Source of the DNA: Sipunculus nudus
Lineage: Eukaryota; Annelida; Sipuncula; Golfingiida; Sipunculidae
Assembly: GCA_026874595.1 (NCBI GenBank)
Contig: JAPPUL010000069.1
Span: 1,180,001 to 1,244,000, forward strand
Reading direction: 5' to 3'
DNA length: 64,000 nucleotides
In this document: positions 43,975 through 53,213 of the stretch, in pieces
How the letters are laid out: each line of letters begins with the position of its first letter
Numbering within the stretch: the first letter of the stretch is position 1
Notes under the pieces: generated by a model
Database searches by the model: none
What the model was told of the DNA's origin: nothing
The model's input: only the letters and a program-made list of their open reading frames with translations
Program-made: the position numbers and the translations under genes

Positions 43975-45627
43975 TTTGGTAACGCCTGATTTTAATGTTA
44001 CAAAGCCAATAGGCAGTTGATTTTTCAATTGGTCATAAACGCCAATAACAGCACATTCGGCAACATCTTTATGAGAAGCGATTACCTCTTCAAGACTGCC
44101 AGTTGAAAGGTTATGCCCTGCAACAATAATAACATCATCAATTCTCCCCATGATAAAAACATAGCCATCCTTATCGATATATCCCCCATCACCGGTTAAA
44201 TAGTATCCCGAATACGTAGACAGGTACTCTTTTAGATAACGTTCGTCATTTTGCCACAAGGATAATAGTGTGCCTGGTGGAAGCGGTAGTTTTATAGTAA
44301 CAGCGCCCTCAGCTCCTCGTTGGCACTCATTCCCCTGACTATCCATAATCTCAACCTTAAAGCCCGGTACAGGATAGCTTGACGAACCTGCTTTTTGCTC
44401 AAACTCTTCTATGCCCATACAAGTTGAAACAATAGGCCAACCTGTTTCGGTTTGCCACCAATGGTCAAGGACGGGCACATCAAGCAAATCCTTTATCCAT
44501 TTATAAGTTGGCGGATCAAGCCTTTCTCCCGCAAGAAAAAGATATTTAAAATGGGGTATATTATACTTTTTCATGTAATTCCCCTCAGGGTCAGCTTGCT
44601 TTATGGCTCTAATTGCAGTTGGAGCAGTAAATAAAACCTTTACCTTATGCTCTTCTATTACCCTGAAAAATGCTCCCGCATCAGGCGTTCCAATTGGTTT
44701 GCCTTCGTATAATACGCTTGTACAACCATAAAGCAAAGGTGCATATATTATGTATGAGTGTCCAACAACCCATCCAACATCTGAGGCCGCCCAAAAAACG
44801 TCTCCCGGCGACACTCCATAAATATATTGCATAGACCACTTTAGTGCAACAGCGTGTCCTGCATTATCTCGCACTATTCCTTTTGGTATTCCGGTCGTGC
44901 CTGATGTGTATAGTATATATAGCGGGTCGCTGCCTTTTACACTAACGCAATCTGCTTTCTTTGCGTCTTTTATAAAGTCGTTCCAATCTATGTCAATATC
45001 TTTATTTAGCTTTGCCTGACATTGCTCACGTTGAAAGACTATCACTTTAGAAGGCTTGTGAGATGCTTGTTTTATAGCAGCATCAATAAGGGGTTTGTAC
45101 TCGACAATCTTTTGTACTTCAATGCCGCATGAGGCAGATACTATAATCTTTGGTTTGGCATCGTCTATTCGAACCGCAAGCTCATGAGAGGCAAAACCTC
45201 CAAATACTACAGAATGTATAGCTCCAATCCGGGCACAAGCATAGACTGCAATAAGCGTTTGAGGTATCATTGGCATATAAATTAATACCCTATCTCCTTT
45301 TTTAACTCCATTCTTTATAAGGCCTCCGGCAAAAATACTAACCTTTAAAAGCAACTCCTCATACGTTATCTTCTCTATAGTCTTTGTAACAGGGCTATCG
45401 TATATTATGGCATTTTGCCTCGCTTTACCATTTTCAACGTGATAGTCAAGTGCGTTATAGCATGTATTAATCTCTCCATCAGCAAACCACCTGTAAAATG
45501 GTTTTTTAGTATCGTCAAGCACTTTTGTATATTTGGAAAACCAGCTTATCTTTTGTGCCGCATCGGCCCAGAAGGTTTTTGGGTCATCTATTGATTTATT
45601 GTAAGCTTCTTTGTAGCTTTTGTACAT
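43726..45627 (-). CDS. prpE: Propionyl-CoA synthetase
   Basis: Acyl-CoA synthetase that activates propionate with ATP and CoA. 633 residues, normal for PrpE. ATP-binding LYTSGTTGIPKGIVRDNAGHAVAL (the RDNxGHAVAL part distinguishes PrpE from Acs), GERLDPPTYKW, WWQTETGWPI, YLTGDGGYIDKDGY and the C-terminal PKTRSGKILR with the acylation-regulated Lys. It is convergent with prpDB and divergent from prpC across a 266-base region that should hold both promoters. Its 3' end has been duplicated twice downstream; the gene itself is intact. Confidence 0.95.
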   Translation of the reverse strand: MYKSYKEAYNKSIDDPKTFWADAAQKISWFSKYTKVLDDTKKPFYRWFADGEINTCYNALDYHVENGKARQNAIIYDSPVTKTIEKITYEELLLKVSIFAGGLIKNGVKKGDRVLIYMPMIPQTLIAVYACARIGAIHSVVFGGFASHELAVRIDDAKPKIIVSASCGIEVQKIVEYKPLIDAAIKQASHKPSKVIVFQREQCQAKLNKDIDIDWNDFIKDAKKADCVSVKGSDPLYILYTSGTTGIPKGIVRDNAGHAVALKWSMQYIYGVSPGDVFWAASDVGWVVGHSYIIYAPLLYGCTSVLYEGKPIGTPDAGAFFRVIEEHKVKVLFTAPTAIRAIKQADPEGNYMKKYNIPHFKYLFLAGERLDPPTYKWIKDLLDVPVLDHWWQTETGWPIVSTCMGIEEFEQKAGSSSYPVPGFKVEIMDSQGNECQRGAEGAVTIKLPLPPGTLLSLWQNDERYLKEYLSTYSGYYLTGDGGYIDKDGYVFIMGRIDDVIIVAGHNLSTGSLEEVIASHKDVAECAVIGVYDQLKNQLPIGFVTLKSGVTKEQKLIKEELIGLVREQIGPVASFKQCLIVKRLPKTRSGKILRSVMRSIADSKPYRVPSTIDDPTILDEIKHSLVSIGYANGK

Positions 45628-45893
45628 AAGTTTATACTCCTAAATTATATTATTAAAAAAGGCTTTGTAATAAATGTAAAGAATTTATTTTATTGAGGCG
45701 TTGGAGTTTTAGATTTTTGCTTTAGTAAATAAGCTTTTTTATTGATTTTTATCTATTATTTATTACAAATATTTATTGCAAAGGTGCACTTTGGTTATAG
45801 ATGGGAGTTTGATATCTTTTTAGGAAGAGAATGTTAAGGATAGAATTACAAATACTAAAATAAATAAAATAGTATGTTAGGAGAAAATAGTTT

Positions 45894-47015
45894 ATGGAAC
45901 ATAAAATAGCAAATAAGGGTCTTGAGGGGGTTGTGGTTGAGGATTCAAGTATATCTAAAGTCATGCCAGATATAAACTCTTTGGTTTATTATGGCTATCC
46001 TGTACAATCTCTTGCACAGGAGTGCTCTTTTGAGGAGGTTGCTTATTTACTTTTAAATGGAGATTTACCTAATGAAAGAGAGCTTAAGACTTTTAAGGAG
46101 ACAGAAAAGTCTAATCGACATATATCAGATAACCTTACAAATTTAATTAGCGTGTTTGACAATAAAGCCCATCCTATGGATACGCTGCGTACAGCAGTAA
46201 GTTATCTTGGGATAGAGGATAGGGATGTATCTAACTATGCAAAGAATTACGATATATCGTGTCGATTATTTGCTAAAATACCTATAATAGTTGCTTATGA
46301 TTATAGAATCCGTGCGGGTAAGGAGATTATAAAGCCTCGTCTTGATTTATCTTTCATAGAGAATTTCTTTTACATGTGTTTTGGGAAAGTGCCAGATAAG
46401 GGAGTTTTAAAGGCTTTTGACGTATCTATGATACTTTATGCAGAACATACATTTAATGCATCGACGTTTACAAGCCGCGTGGTGATATCGTCTTTGTCAG
46501 ATATATATGGAGCGGTTGTGGCGGCAATAGCATCACTTAAGGGACCTTTGCATGGGGGAGCTAATGAGGCTGTTATGCATATGATGAAAGAAATAGATAA
46601 TCCGGACATGGCAAGAGATTGGATGTTAGATGCACTTGCTACGGGTAAAAAGGTTATGGGATTTGGACATAGGGTATATAAGAGTGGAGATTCTCGTGTA
46701 CCGACTATGAAAAAGTACATGTTAAGCATGAGTGCGATTATAGAAGAAGACAGATGGGCACGTATGTATGAGATATTGGCAAAGACTATGTTTGACAAAA
46801 AAGGCATACATCCTAATCTGGATTTCCCAACGGGGCCTACGTATTACATGATGGGTTTTGCAATTGAGACGTTTACCCCTATTTTTGTTATAAGTAGGAT
46901 AACAGGCTGGACAGCGCATATTATAGAACAGCTTAAAGATAATCGTCTAATAAGGCCACTTAGTAATTATGTAGGTCCAAGCGAGCGTCAACCTATTCCT
47001 ATATCAAAAAGATAA
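45894..47015 (+). CDS. prpC: 2-methylcitrate synthase (citrate synthase family)
   Basis: Condenses propionyl-CoA and oxaloacetate. 373 residues, the short citrate-synthase class. Signatures: EHTFNASTFTSRVVISSLSDIYGAVVAAIASLKGPLHGGANEAV with the first catalytic His, MGFGHRVYKSGDSR with the second, and FPTGPTYYMMGF with Asp-equivalent region. Short-form citrate synthases are often bifunctional, so the methylcitrate call rests on its place beside prpE, prpD and prpB. AGGAG is near the ATG. The stop is 3 bases from the stop of the convergent phosphatase gene. Confidence 0.9.
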   Translation: MEHKIANKGLEGVVVEDSSISKVMPDINSLVYYGYPVQSLAQECSFEEVAYLLLNGDLPNERELKTFKETEKSNRHISDNLTNLISVFDNKAHPMDTLRTAVSYLGIEDRDVSNYAKNYDISCRLFAKIPIIVAYDYRIRAGKEIIKPRLDLSFIENFFYMCFGKVPDKGVLKAFDVSMILYAEHTFNASTFTSRVVISSLSDIYGAVVAAIASLKGPLHGGANEAVMHMMKEIDNPDMARDWMLDALATGKKVMGFGHRVYKSGDSRVPTMKKYMLSMSAIIEEDRWARMYEILAKTMFDKKGIHPNLDFPTGPTYYMMGFAIETFTPIFVISRITGWTAHIIEQLKDNRLIRPLSNYVGPSERQPIPISKR

Positions 47016-47018
47016 TAT

Positions 47019-48284
47019 CTAATTTACTTCTATAAATATTATAGCAACGTCGTCTTTAAATTCTTTTTTAAAAGAAAAGTCAAGTACCGTTTGTATTATA
47101 TGATCTATTATTAGATCTGGTGATAGCTTTGAGGTTTTATTAATGTGCTTAAAAAGTTCAATGAGTCTTTCAAGGCCATATTGTTCTTTTTCCTCGTTGA
47201 ATACTTCTATTAATCCATCTGTTATAAATAATATACGATCTCCCCTTTGTAGTGAAACTGTTGTTTCAGGATATAAAACATTATTTAGTATTCCCATAAC
47301 AGTGCTTTGTGCTTTAAGAGTATATACCATGCCCTGGCTTTTCTTATAAAGCAATGTCGGAACATGTCCTGCTGAGACGTATTTTAACTCTTGCTCTTCT
47401 AGATTGAATATACTATAAAATGCGGTTACGAAATGATTATATATTTTGCCGGTTAAGTTCTCATTTAATTTATAAAATAGATTAGATGAGTTTTCTAATA
47501 TACTTTTGTCTTCCGAGATTATCCTTTTAACCATGTATTTTATAAAGGCAGAAGCTATACCATGTCCCGAAACATCTCCTATTAGTACTCCAAGCTTTTT
47601 GTCTTTTATTTTAAAGAAATCATAAAAGTCTCCACCTATCTCCTTTATAGCATGGTAACGGGTATATATCTTATATAAACTACATTCTGGTATTATCTGG
47701 GGGAGAAAGTTCTTTTGTAATTTGCTTGTTAGAGTTATATCTTTTTGTAATTCTCTATTGTGCTTTTGTAAATCCTCTTCTTTGTAAGCCCTTTCCTTAA
47801 GAATATTATTTACATTATCTTTTGTCTCTAATAACTTTTGTTTTAGATTATTGCATTCAGTTAGAAGTCTTGCCTTATCTTCTTCAAGAACTCGCATCTT
47901 ATTTAATTCACTATATAGCTTAACTCCCCTCTTTATTTTGTAATCTAGTACATGCTTTTTTATAGGTTTTTCTATATAATCGTAACAACCGCTTGCAAAC
48001 AAATTGAAAAAGTCTTTAATCTCTACTTTATCTATTAGCAAAATTATATATATTGGAGTGCCGTTAAGTTGGTTTTCTAAGGACTTATAAAGCTGCTTAA
48101 AGTCGTTATCATTTTCTAGTTTTGGATTTAGTATTACTACGTTAGGCGGACTTTCTTTTTTATTATTTATATTTTCTAATCCGCTACTTTTTGTTATGGT
48201 ATATTTAGTATCAAGTAGTTTTAATATATCTTCTAGGCTTAATGGGTCTTGGTCTATTATATGTATTTTTGTATTTTCTGGCAA
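47019..48284 (-). CDS. PP2C/SpoIIE-type phosphatase with degenerate receiver domain
   Basis: 421 residues: a CheY-like receiver domain (about 1-125), coiled coil (about 130-190, rich in Leu/Lys/Glu) and a SpoIIE/RsbU phosphatase domain (about 195-421) with IGGDFYDFF, LIGDVSGHGIASAF, ILFITDGLIEVFNEE and DDVAIIFIEV. The receiver keeps the acidic pair (DQDP) and the Lys (EKPI), but the phosphoacceptor Asp is Asn in VVILNPKL, so normal phosphorylation is unlikely. Such proteins dephosphorylate anti-anti-sigma factors. Start is TTG at 48284 with AAGGTG upstream. Downstream of rnr in the same direction. Confidence 0.88.
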   Translation of the reverse strand: MPENTKIHIIDQDPLSLEDILKLLDTKYTITKSSGLENINNKKESPPNVVILNPKLENDNDFKQLYKSLENQLNGTPIYIILLIDKVEIKDFFNLFASGCYDYIEKPIKKHVLDYKIKRGVKLYSELNKMRVLEEDKARLLTECNNLKQKLLETKDNVNNILKERAYKEEDLQKHNRELQKDITLTSKLQKNFLPQIIPECSLYKIYTRYHAIKEIGGDFYDFFKIKDKKLGVLIGDVSGHGIASAFIKYMVKRIISEDKSILENSSNLFYKLNENLTGKIYNHFVTAFYSIFNLEEQELKYVSAGHVPTLLYKKSQGMVYTLKAQSTVMGILNNVLYPETTVSLQRGDRILFITDGLIEVFNEEKEQYGLERLIELFKHINKTSKLSPDLIIDHIIQTVLDFSFKKEFKDDVAIIFIEVN

Positions 48285-48355
48285 AACAACACCTTCGCTT
48301 ACATGAAGCTTTTTATAAGGCTTTTTAAAACAAGTATTAAAGATTACGCGTTTTG

Positions 48356-50380
48356 TTACGTTGGGATAAGATCTATAAATGTCCTTTCAACATCTACAGA
48401 AACAAGCCGAACTTTTAATTTATCACCTAATCTATAGCTTATGTTTTTATCTTTTCTTTCAAGAGAGTATTCCTCTTCATTATGCATATAATAACCCTCA
48501 AGATCGCTTATTCTAACAAGTCCTTCTATTCCATAAGGAGCAAGTTCAACAAAAAGCCCAAAATCTGATACACCAGATATTGTTCCTCCAAACTCAAGTC
48601 CTACCTTATCTTTCATAAAACGAGCACTCTTTTTCTTTATTATATCACGTTCTGAACTAATCGCTGTTCTTTCCGTCTCTGATATATGTTTTGTTATAGC
48701 TTTAAAATGAGCCGAAATCTTTTTAGTATTTCCTTTATTCCCACGAGCACCTTTTTTAAAGCCAGACCCTAGCTCTCCTCTACTATTTTCATATTCTGCA
48801 TTTAACCTTGCCTTAAGCAATCTATGAACTACAAGATCACAATATCTTCTTATTGGCGATGTAAAATGTGTGTAGTATTCAAAGCCAAGTGCATAATGTC
48901 CCGTATTCTCAACTGAGTAACAGGCTTGCTGCATTGACTTTAGAAGTGTTATGTTTACCAGCTTTTCTGCATTATGTCCTGCAAATTTATCTAGTATTTT
49001 TTGTAATTCCTGTTGGTCTTTTAGCTTCTGAGGGTTTTTGACTTTATAACCTAATTGGCTTAACATCTTGCCGAAGGTAGTTATCTTGTCTTTGTCAGGC
49101 TCACCATGAGTCCTATATATATTTATATTACCATCACTTAAGTATTTAGCTACCACTTTATTCGCACTTAGCATGAATTCTTCTATTATACTATAACTTT
49201 TTAAAGGTTCCTTACGGTAAATCTCTTTTGGGTTTGACTTTGTATCACATACTATAGAAAGCTCTTTGAAATTGAATATTACACTGTTTTCCTTAAGGCG
49301 TTTACTCTTAAGTTTTTGTGATAAATTGTACATTAGTTTTAGTTGATTTATATATGCTTTATCTTCTGTTTTGAGGTTTTTATCATAAAGAAGTTTGTCT
49401 ATCTGTTCATAAGAGTAACGTTTTGATACTCGTATAATACTTTCGTGAAACTTATAATTTAATACATTAGCATTCTTATCAAAATCTATTTCTACACTAA
49501 CTCCAAGTTTGTCCTCGTTTGCGTTTAAAGAGCATTTTATATTCGATAAACTTGGTGGCAGCATAGGTACCACTTTGTCTATTAAATAGACACTGTTACC
49601 TCGTCTTAGCGCTTCTTTGTCAAGATTTGTGTTCTCTTTTACGTAATAGGATACGTCTGCTATGTGTACGTATAATTTATAGCCGTCTTTTGAGTCTTTC
49701 GTTTTAGGAATTAAATATACTGCGTCATCTAAATCTTTTGCATCTTCTCCGTCTATTGTTATTGCAAGTTGACTGCGAAAATCAGCCCTCTTTGAAACTT
49801 CTTCTTCCAATATCTTATTAGATGTTGCCTCTGCTTCTTTTAGCTCTTTTGCTCGGAATTTAAGTCTATACGAATATCTTTTGCATATATCATAAAAGTC
49901 ATCCTCACTACTGCTAAAAGTTTTATACAAACTTGCGCCTCTCCCGCTACTCTCTCTATTCCCTCTATTCCCTCCTCTATTCTCCCTATTCCCTCCTCTA
50001 TTCTCCCTATTCCCTCCTCTATTCTCCCTATTCCCTCCTCTATTCTCCCTATTCCCTCCTCTATCATCATCTTTCCTAACTTTTACTCTAAGACCTTTAG
50101 TACTACTTGCTTTGACCCGTCCCACACGCCTTTTACTCTCATGTCTTTTCCCTACTTGCGACTTTTTAGTACCATCCTTAAAAACTGCTTCAGACAGTTT
50201 TATATTTCCTTTCTTTGTTATTTGCACTAGATTTCTCTTTTGGAGTCTGCTCAGTCGCCTTTCTATATTTGGTTTGTCTGTATGAGGATATGCCTTTCTT
50301 ATTATCTCGTATAACTCAAACACCGATTTGATGCTTTCTTCAGCTATAACAGACAAAAGGTATTTGTCAGATAGTTTCAT
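48356..50380 (-). CDS. rnr: Ribonuclease R
   Basis: 3'-5' exoribonuclease of the RNB family. 674 residues. N-terminal winged-helix (about 1-60), a basic low-complexity insert GGNRENR x4.5 (about 107-142), the catalytic RNB domain with ITIDGEDAKDLDDAVYL (metal-binding Asp) and HFTSPIRRYCDLVVHRLL, and a C-terminal S1 domain (EFGGTISGVSDFGLFVELAPYGIEGLVRISDL). Slightly shorter than E. coli RNase R (813), lacking the basic tail. It is 33 bases downstream of the DUF4912 gene, same operon. Confidence 0.95.
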   Translation of the reverse strand: MKLSDKYLLSVIAEESIKSVFELYEIIRKAYPHTDKPNIERRLSRLQKRNLVQITKKGNIKLSEAVFKDGTKKSQVGKRHESKRRVGRVKASSTKGLRVKVRKDDDRGGNRENRGGNRENRGGNRENRGGNRENRGGNRGNRESSGRGASLYKTFSSSEDDFYDICKRYSYRLKFRAKELKEAEATSNKILEEEVSKRADFRSQLAITIDGEDAKDLDDAVYLIPKTKDSKDGYKLYVHIADVSYYVKENTNLDKEALRRGNSVYLIDKVVPMLPPSLSNIKCSLNANEDKLGVSVEIDFDKNANVLNYKFHESIIRVSKRYSYEQIDKLLYDKNLKTEDKAYINQLKLMYNLSQKLKSKRLKENSVIFNFKELSIVCDTKSNPKEIYRKEPLKSYSIIEEFMLSANKVVAKYLSDGNINIYRTHGEPDKDKITTFGKMLSQLGYKVKNPQKLKDQQELQKILDKFAGHNAEKLVNITLLKSMQQACYSVENTGHYALGFEYYTHFTSPIRRYCDLVVHRLLKARLNAEYENSRGELGSGFKKGARGNKGNTKKISAHFKAITKHISETERTAISSERDIIKKKSARFMKDKVGLEFGGTISGVSDFGLFVELAPYGIEGLVRISDLEGYYMHNEEEYSLERKDKNISYRLGDKLKVRLVSVDVERTFIDLIPT
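49957..50061. repeat. 21-bp in-frame tandem repeat in rnr (GGNRENR)
   Basis: About four and a half perfect units of CTATTCTCCCTATTCCCTCCT, read on the minus strand as the heptad Gly-Gly-Asn-Arg-Glu-Asn-Arg. In frame; it forms an Arg/Gly/Asn-rich segment resembling RGG-type RNA-binding tails, between the winged helix and the cold-shock/RNB part of RNase R. Confidence 0.92.
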
Positions 50381-50412
50381 AGCTCTTTAGTTTTTGTACA
50401 ACCAAAATCAAT

Positions 50413-51201
50413 CTAGACCTTTAAACTTAAACTTGATATATTCATCTTAAGTCGCTCTTCTATAAGTTTTTCTATGTGCATTGAGCCATGAAGTGGGTTG
50501 TCTTTGCTTTGCCCTCCTGAAAGATTAAATAACTCTTCCACTACCATCCATTCCTCATCAAAATCCGATGATACTCCATCGCGGGGTACTCCTACTAGAT
50601 TACTTCGTGCTATAACTATAAATCTTCCACGCGTAATATAGCCTATGTCTATACAATATTCTCTGTTTGGCTCTGGAACCCTTATATACCAGTTGTCTGC
50701 AACGTTGTTTAGTGTTATGTCGTAATGATAATTCTCATTTCTACCATCAAACTCTACATTGGTTACATCATACACTCTTAGTAGTAAAGTCTTATTTGAC
50801 AAATTATGCTCTTTATAAAATAAAGAACTTATCTCCCAATACGCAACCACTACTTTTGTATCGCGTACCAAAAGCACTATTTTAGTATCTTCGTATTTGT
50901 CCGGTATAGGATAACGCTTTGATAAAGAGTCAAGAGAATCTGCAGGCTCTTTACCTTTTGTTAAGTTGCTTGTCATAGTACTTTTTGTTTCTTTTGGTAG
51001 TCCAATTTTTATTAAATCCTTACTTTTTTTGATACTTTCCTTTTTTGATAAAGGCTTTTTTTTGGACTGAGACTTATAATATCCTAGGACCTTTTTTATT
51101 AAAGCATCCTTACGAAGTCCATATATCCCAACAAGTTTGAGTTTCTTTGCAAGTATTATAAGCTGATTTTTAGTATATTCATTTAATTCTCGCTCATTCA
51201 T
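50413..51201 (-). CDS. DUF4912 protein with N-terminal Rho_N/SAP-like domain
   Basis: 262 residues. An N-terminal helix-extended-loop-helix (about 1-42, KNQLIILAKKLKLVGIYGLRKDALIKKVL) resembles the Rho_N/SAP nucleic-acid-binding fold; a Lys-rich spacer follows (about 48-85); and the DUF4912 domain (about 95-240) has KIVLLVRDTKVVVAYWEIS, YHYDITLNNVADNWYIRVPEPNREYCIDIGY and FIVIARSNLVGVPRDGVSS. DUF4912 function is unknown; the Rho_N module suggests a link to RNA or DNA, consistent with rnr 33 bases downstream. Confidence 0.85.
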   Translation of the reverse strand: MNERELNEYTKNQLIILAKKLKLVGIYGLRKDALIKKVLGYYKSQSKKKPLSKKESIKKSKDLIKIGLPKETKSTMTSNLTKGKEPADSLDSLSKRYPIPDKYEDTKIVLLVRDTKVVVAYWEISSLFYKEHNLSNKTLLLRVYDVTNVEFDGRNENYHYDITLNNVADNWYIRVPEPNREYCIDIGYITRGRFIVIARSNLVGVPRDGVSSDFDEEWMVVEELFNLSGGQSKDNPLHGSMHIEKLIEERLKMNISSLSLKV

Positions 51202-51296
51202 TTCCTTAATCTCATAAAATCTTTTTATATATTTATTTTAGATTAAATATATAGTATTAAATATATAGTATATCTTAATTTTAAGTTATTTAAAGC

Positions 51297-52052
51297 TTAC
51301 ATTTTAAGGGATTCTTTCTTGCTTTTTTGCCTTCCTAAAAGGTATAACATTCGAGCACAATTAGAACAATAGACAATCTCTTGATGTTTTACAAGTTTTG
51401 ACATAAGCTGAGGAGTTATTTTAATATTGCATCCATCGCAGTGACCCCCAACCACAGGCACTATACCAACTCCATTTTTATTCATAACTATGTGCTCATA
51501 ACGCTTTAGGGTATAAGGGTCTATCTCAGGTGCAACCGACTCTTTAAATTTATGTGCTTTTTTTATTTTCTCTTTGTTTTTATTAAGTTCTTTTAAGGCA
51601 TCATCTTTTGCTTTTTGATATTCTTCTGATAGAGAATCAAGAATTTGTTTATGCTTTTCAAGTTCCTTTTCCATAGACTCAATCTCATATTCTTGGGTTT
51701 TAATATCCTTTTCTCTTTTTTCTATATTCTCTCTTATAAAAGCAAGTTCAGAATCTAAAGCTAAATACCCTTTTTGAGTGGTAACAAGTTTCTCTTTGGA
51801 TTTAATTTTGTTTATTTGTTCTATATAGTCATCAATTTCCTTTTTGTAAGACGATATGGTATTATTTGCGTTGTCGATATTACTTTTAATCTGATCATAT
51901 TCATCTTTAGCCGTATCATAATTTTGTTTAGCTTTATTAAGCACATTATTTTTATTGTTATTAGCCTGCTCAAGGGTAAATAATTCCTCAGCAACGTTTT
52001 GTATTTCAACGAGAAGCTCTATGGTTTTTGATATATTAATATTACCAGCCAT
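51297..52052 (-). CDS. Coiled-coil protein with C4 zinc ribbon (CT398-like)
   Basis: 251 residues. A long antiparallel coiled coil (about 5-175, rich in Lys/Glu/Asn/Asp heptads) ends in a zinc ribbon: HCDGCNIKITPQL ... VYCSNCARMLYLL (CxxC-x20-CxxC, about 205-232). This architecture matches the zf-RING_7/CT398 group, whose members are proposed to bridge RNA polymerase or secretion components; the actual role is uncertain. Located upstream of the DUF4912-rnr operon with a 95-base gap. Its own start has AGAGG 11 bases upstream. Confidence 0.85.
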   Translation of the reverse strand: MAGNINISKTIELLVEIQNVAEELFTLEQANNNKNNVLNKAKQNYDTAKDEYDQIKSNIDNANNTISSYKKEIDDYIEQINKIKSKEKLVTTQKGYLALDSELAFIRENIEKREKDIKTQEYEIESMEKELEKHKQILDSLSEEYQKAKDDALKELNKNKEKIKKAHKFKESVAPEIDPYTLKRYEHIVMNKNGVGIVPVVGGHCDGCNIKITPQLMSKLVKHQEIVYCSNCARMLYLLGRQKSKKESLKM

Positions 52053-52132
52053 GATGGAAAAAACCTCTTTAAAATTTGTAAAGTATTTTTGAGACTGTAT
52101 GTTCTTTTAATATCACTACATAGTAAATATAT

Positions 52133-52160
52133 ATAAAAAAAACGGCTATATAATAGCCGC
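52133..52160 (-). terminator. Rho-independent terminator
   Basis: Read on the minus strand, CGGCTAT and ATAGCCG form a perfect 7-bp stem with a 3-base loop, followed by eight or more T. It lies about 65 bases downstream of the minus-strand CAU tRNA and just upstream of the zinc-ribbon gene, so it most likely ends the tRNA transcript. Confidence 0.8.
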
Positions 52161-52224
52161 TTTTGATAAAGAAAACCTTAATAGTGAAATCTTAATAAAG
52201 ATATATAACATACGCAAAATCCTC

Positions 52225-52297
52225 TGGGCCCACCAGGACTTGAACCTGGAACTAACGGATTATGAGTCCGCTACTCTACCGATTGAGTTATAGGCCC
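52225..52297 (-). tRNA. tRNA with CAU anticodon, probably tRNA-Ile2 (lysidine) or elongator tRNA-Met
   Basis: 73-nt cloverleaf on the minus strand. Acceptor GGGCCTA pairs with TGGGCCC (one G-T), D-stem ACTC/GAGT, anticodon stem GCGGA-CTCATAA-TCCGT, T-arm CCAGG-TTCAAGT-CCTGG, discriminator A. The anticodon is CAT. The anticodon arm centre GACTCATAATC matches E. coli tRNA-Ile2, suggesting Ile after lysidine modification by TilS, but elongator Met cannot be excluded. It lacks the three G-C pairs of the initiator. CCA is not encoded. Confidence 0.9.
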
Positions 52298-52589
52298 TGT
52301 TAATAAAAACACTTGCAAAAATATAAGATAGATAATAAATCTTGTCAAGTTATGTATTGAGTTTAGTGTTTAGCCTTTAAACTTCTTGTATATATTTTGT
52401 TATAATATAAAAAAGAGGATAAATGGTAATATATAAAAGCAAAATAATATAAAAATTGTTCTAAAAAACTAAGAAGCTAAAAAAGTAAGCTTGTCTAATG
52501 TAAAGAAAAACCTTATATTGAACTTGCAGCTTTAGTATAGGCTATTGCTATGCATTAAAGTACATAAAAAAGATAAGACATATAAAGAG

Positions 52590-52661
52590 GGCCGATTAGT
52601 GTAGTGGTTAGCACACCAGCTTTTCAAGCTGGTAGTAGGGGTTCAATTCCCCTATCGGCTG
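52590..52661 (+). tRNA. tRNA-Glu (UUC)
   Basis: 72-nt cloverleaf. Acceptor GGCCGAT pairs with ATCGGCT (first pair G-U), D-arm GTG..CAC, anticodon stem CCAGC-TTTTCAA-GCTGG with anticodon TTC, T-arm AGGGG-TTCAATT-CCCCT, discriminator G as usual for tRNA-Glu. CCA is not encoded. It lies 45 bases upstream of yajQ and may share its transcript. Confidence 0.93.
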
Positions 52662-52706
52662 AGTATAGATAAGATTTATATATAAAAACAGTCTGGATAG
52701 ACTCCA

Positions 52707-53201
52707 ATGCCAAGCTATTCATTTGATATAGTATCGAAAGTAGACAAACAAGAACTTCAAAACGCATTAAATCAAACGACAAAAGACATAAAGACTCGTT
52801 ATGATTTTAAGGGCAGTAAATCTGATATAGAGTTCAACCAAAAAGAAAACTTTATAAACATCCTAGCAGACGATGACCTTAAATTAAAAAGTATAGTAGA
52901 TATATTAAAAAGCAAATTGGTAAAAAGGAAAATACCCTTAAAGGCAATGCACTATAATAAGGCAGAAGATGTAAGTGGAGGGATGTTAAGACAGCGTGTG
53001 GATATACAATCAGGCATAAAAAAAGAGAAGGCAAAAGAGATAGTAAAATACATAAAAGGAACAAAACTAAAGCACCAGAGTCAGATACAAGAAGACATGG
53101 TAAGAATAAGCGGAAAGAACAAAGACGAACTTCAGGATATAATATCGAAGCTAAAGGAAGCGGATTTTGGAATACACATAAGTTTTGAGAACTACCGTTA
53201 A
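52707..53201 (+). CDS. yajQ: YajQ family nucleotide-binding protein
   Basis: 164 residues, exactly the usual length. MPSYSFDIVSKVDKQELQNALNQ at the N-terminus, DFKGSKSDIEF, GGMLRQRVDIQSGI and the terminal GIHISFENYR are all YajQ/DUF520 signatures. Two ferredoxin-like domains; homologues bind cyclic di-GMP or nucleotides and RNA, but the function here is only inferred from family. A 14-bp tandem repeat begins 12 bases after the stop codon. Confidence 0.95.
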   Translation: MPSYSFDIVSKVDKQELQNALNQTTKDIKTRYDFKGSKSDIEFNQKENFINILADDDLKLKSIVDILKSKLVKRKIPLKAMHYNKAEDVSGGMLRQRVDIQSGIKKEKAKEIVKYIKGTKLKHQSQIQEDMVRISGKNKDELQDIISKLKEADFGIHISFENYR

Positions 53202-53213
53202 AGAGCCAGATAA

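Noticed and set aside
52225-52297. Initiator tRNA-Met
   Set aside because: The anticodon stem lacks the three consecutive G-C pairs, and the first acceptor pair is a normal G-C rather than an unpaired C1-A72.
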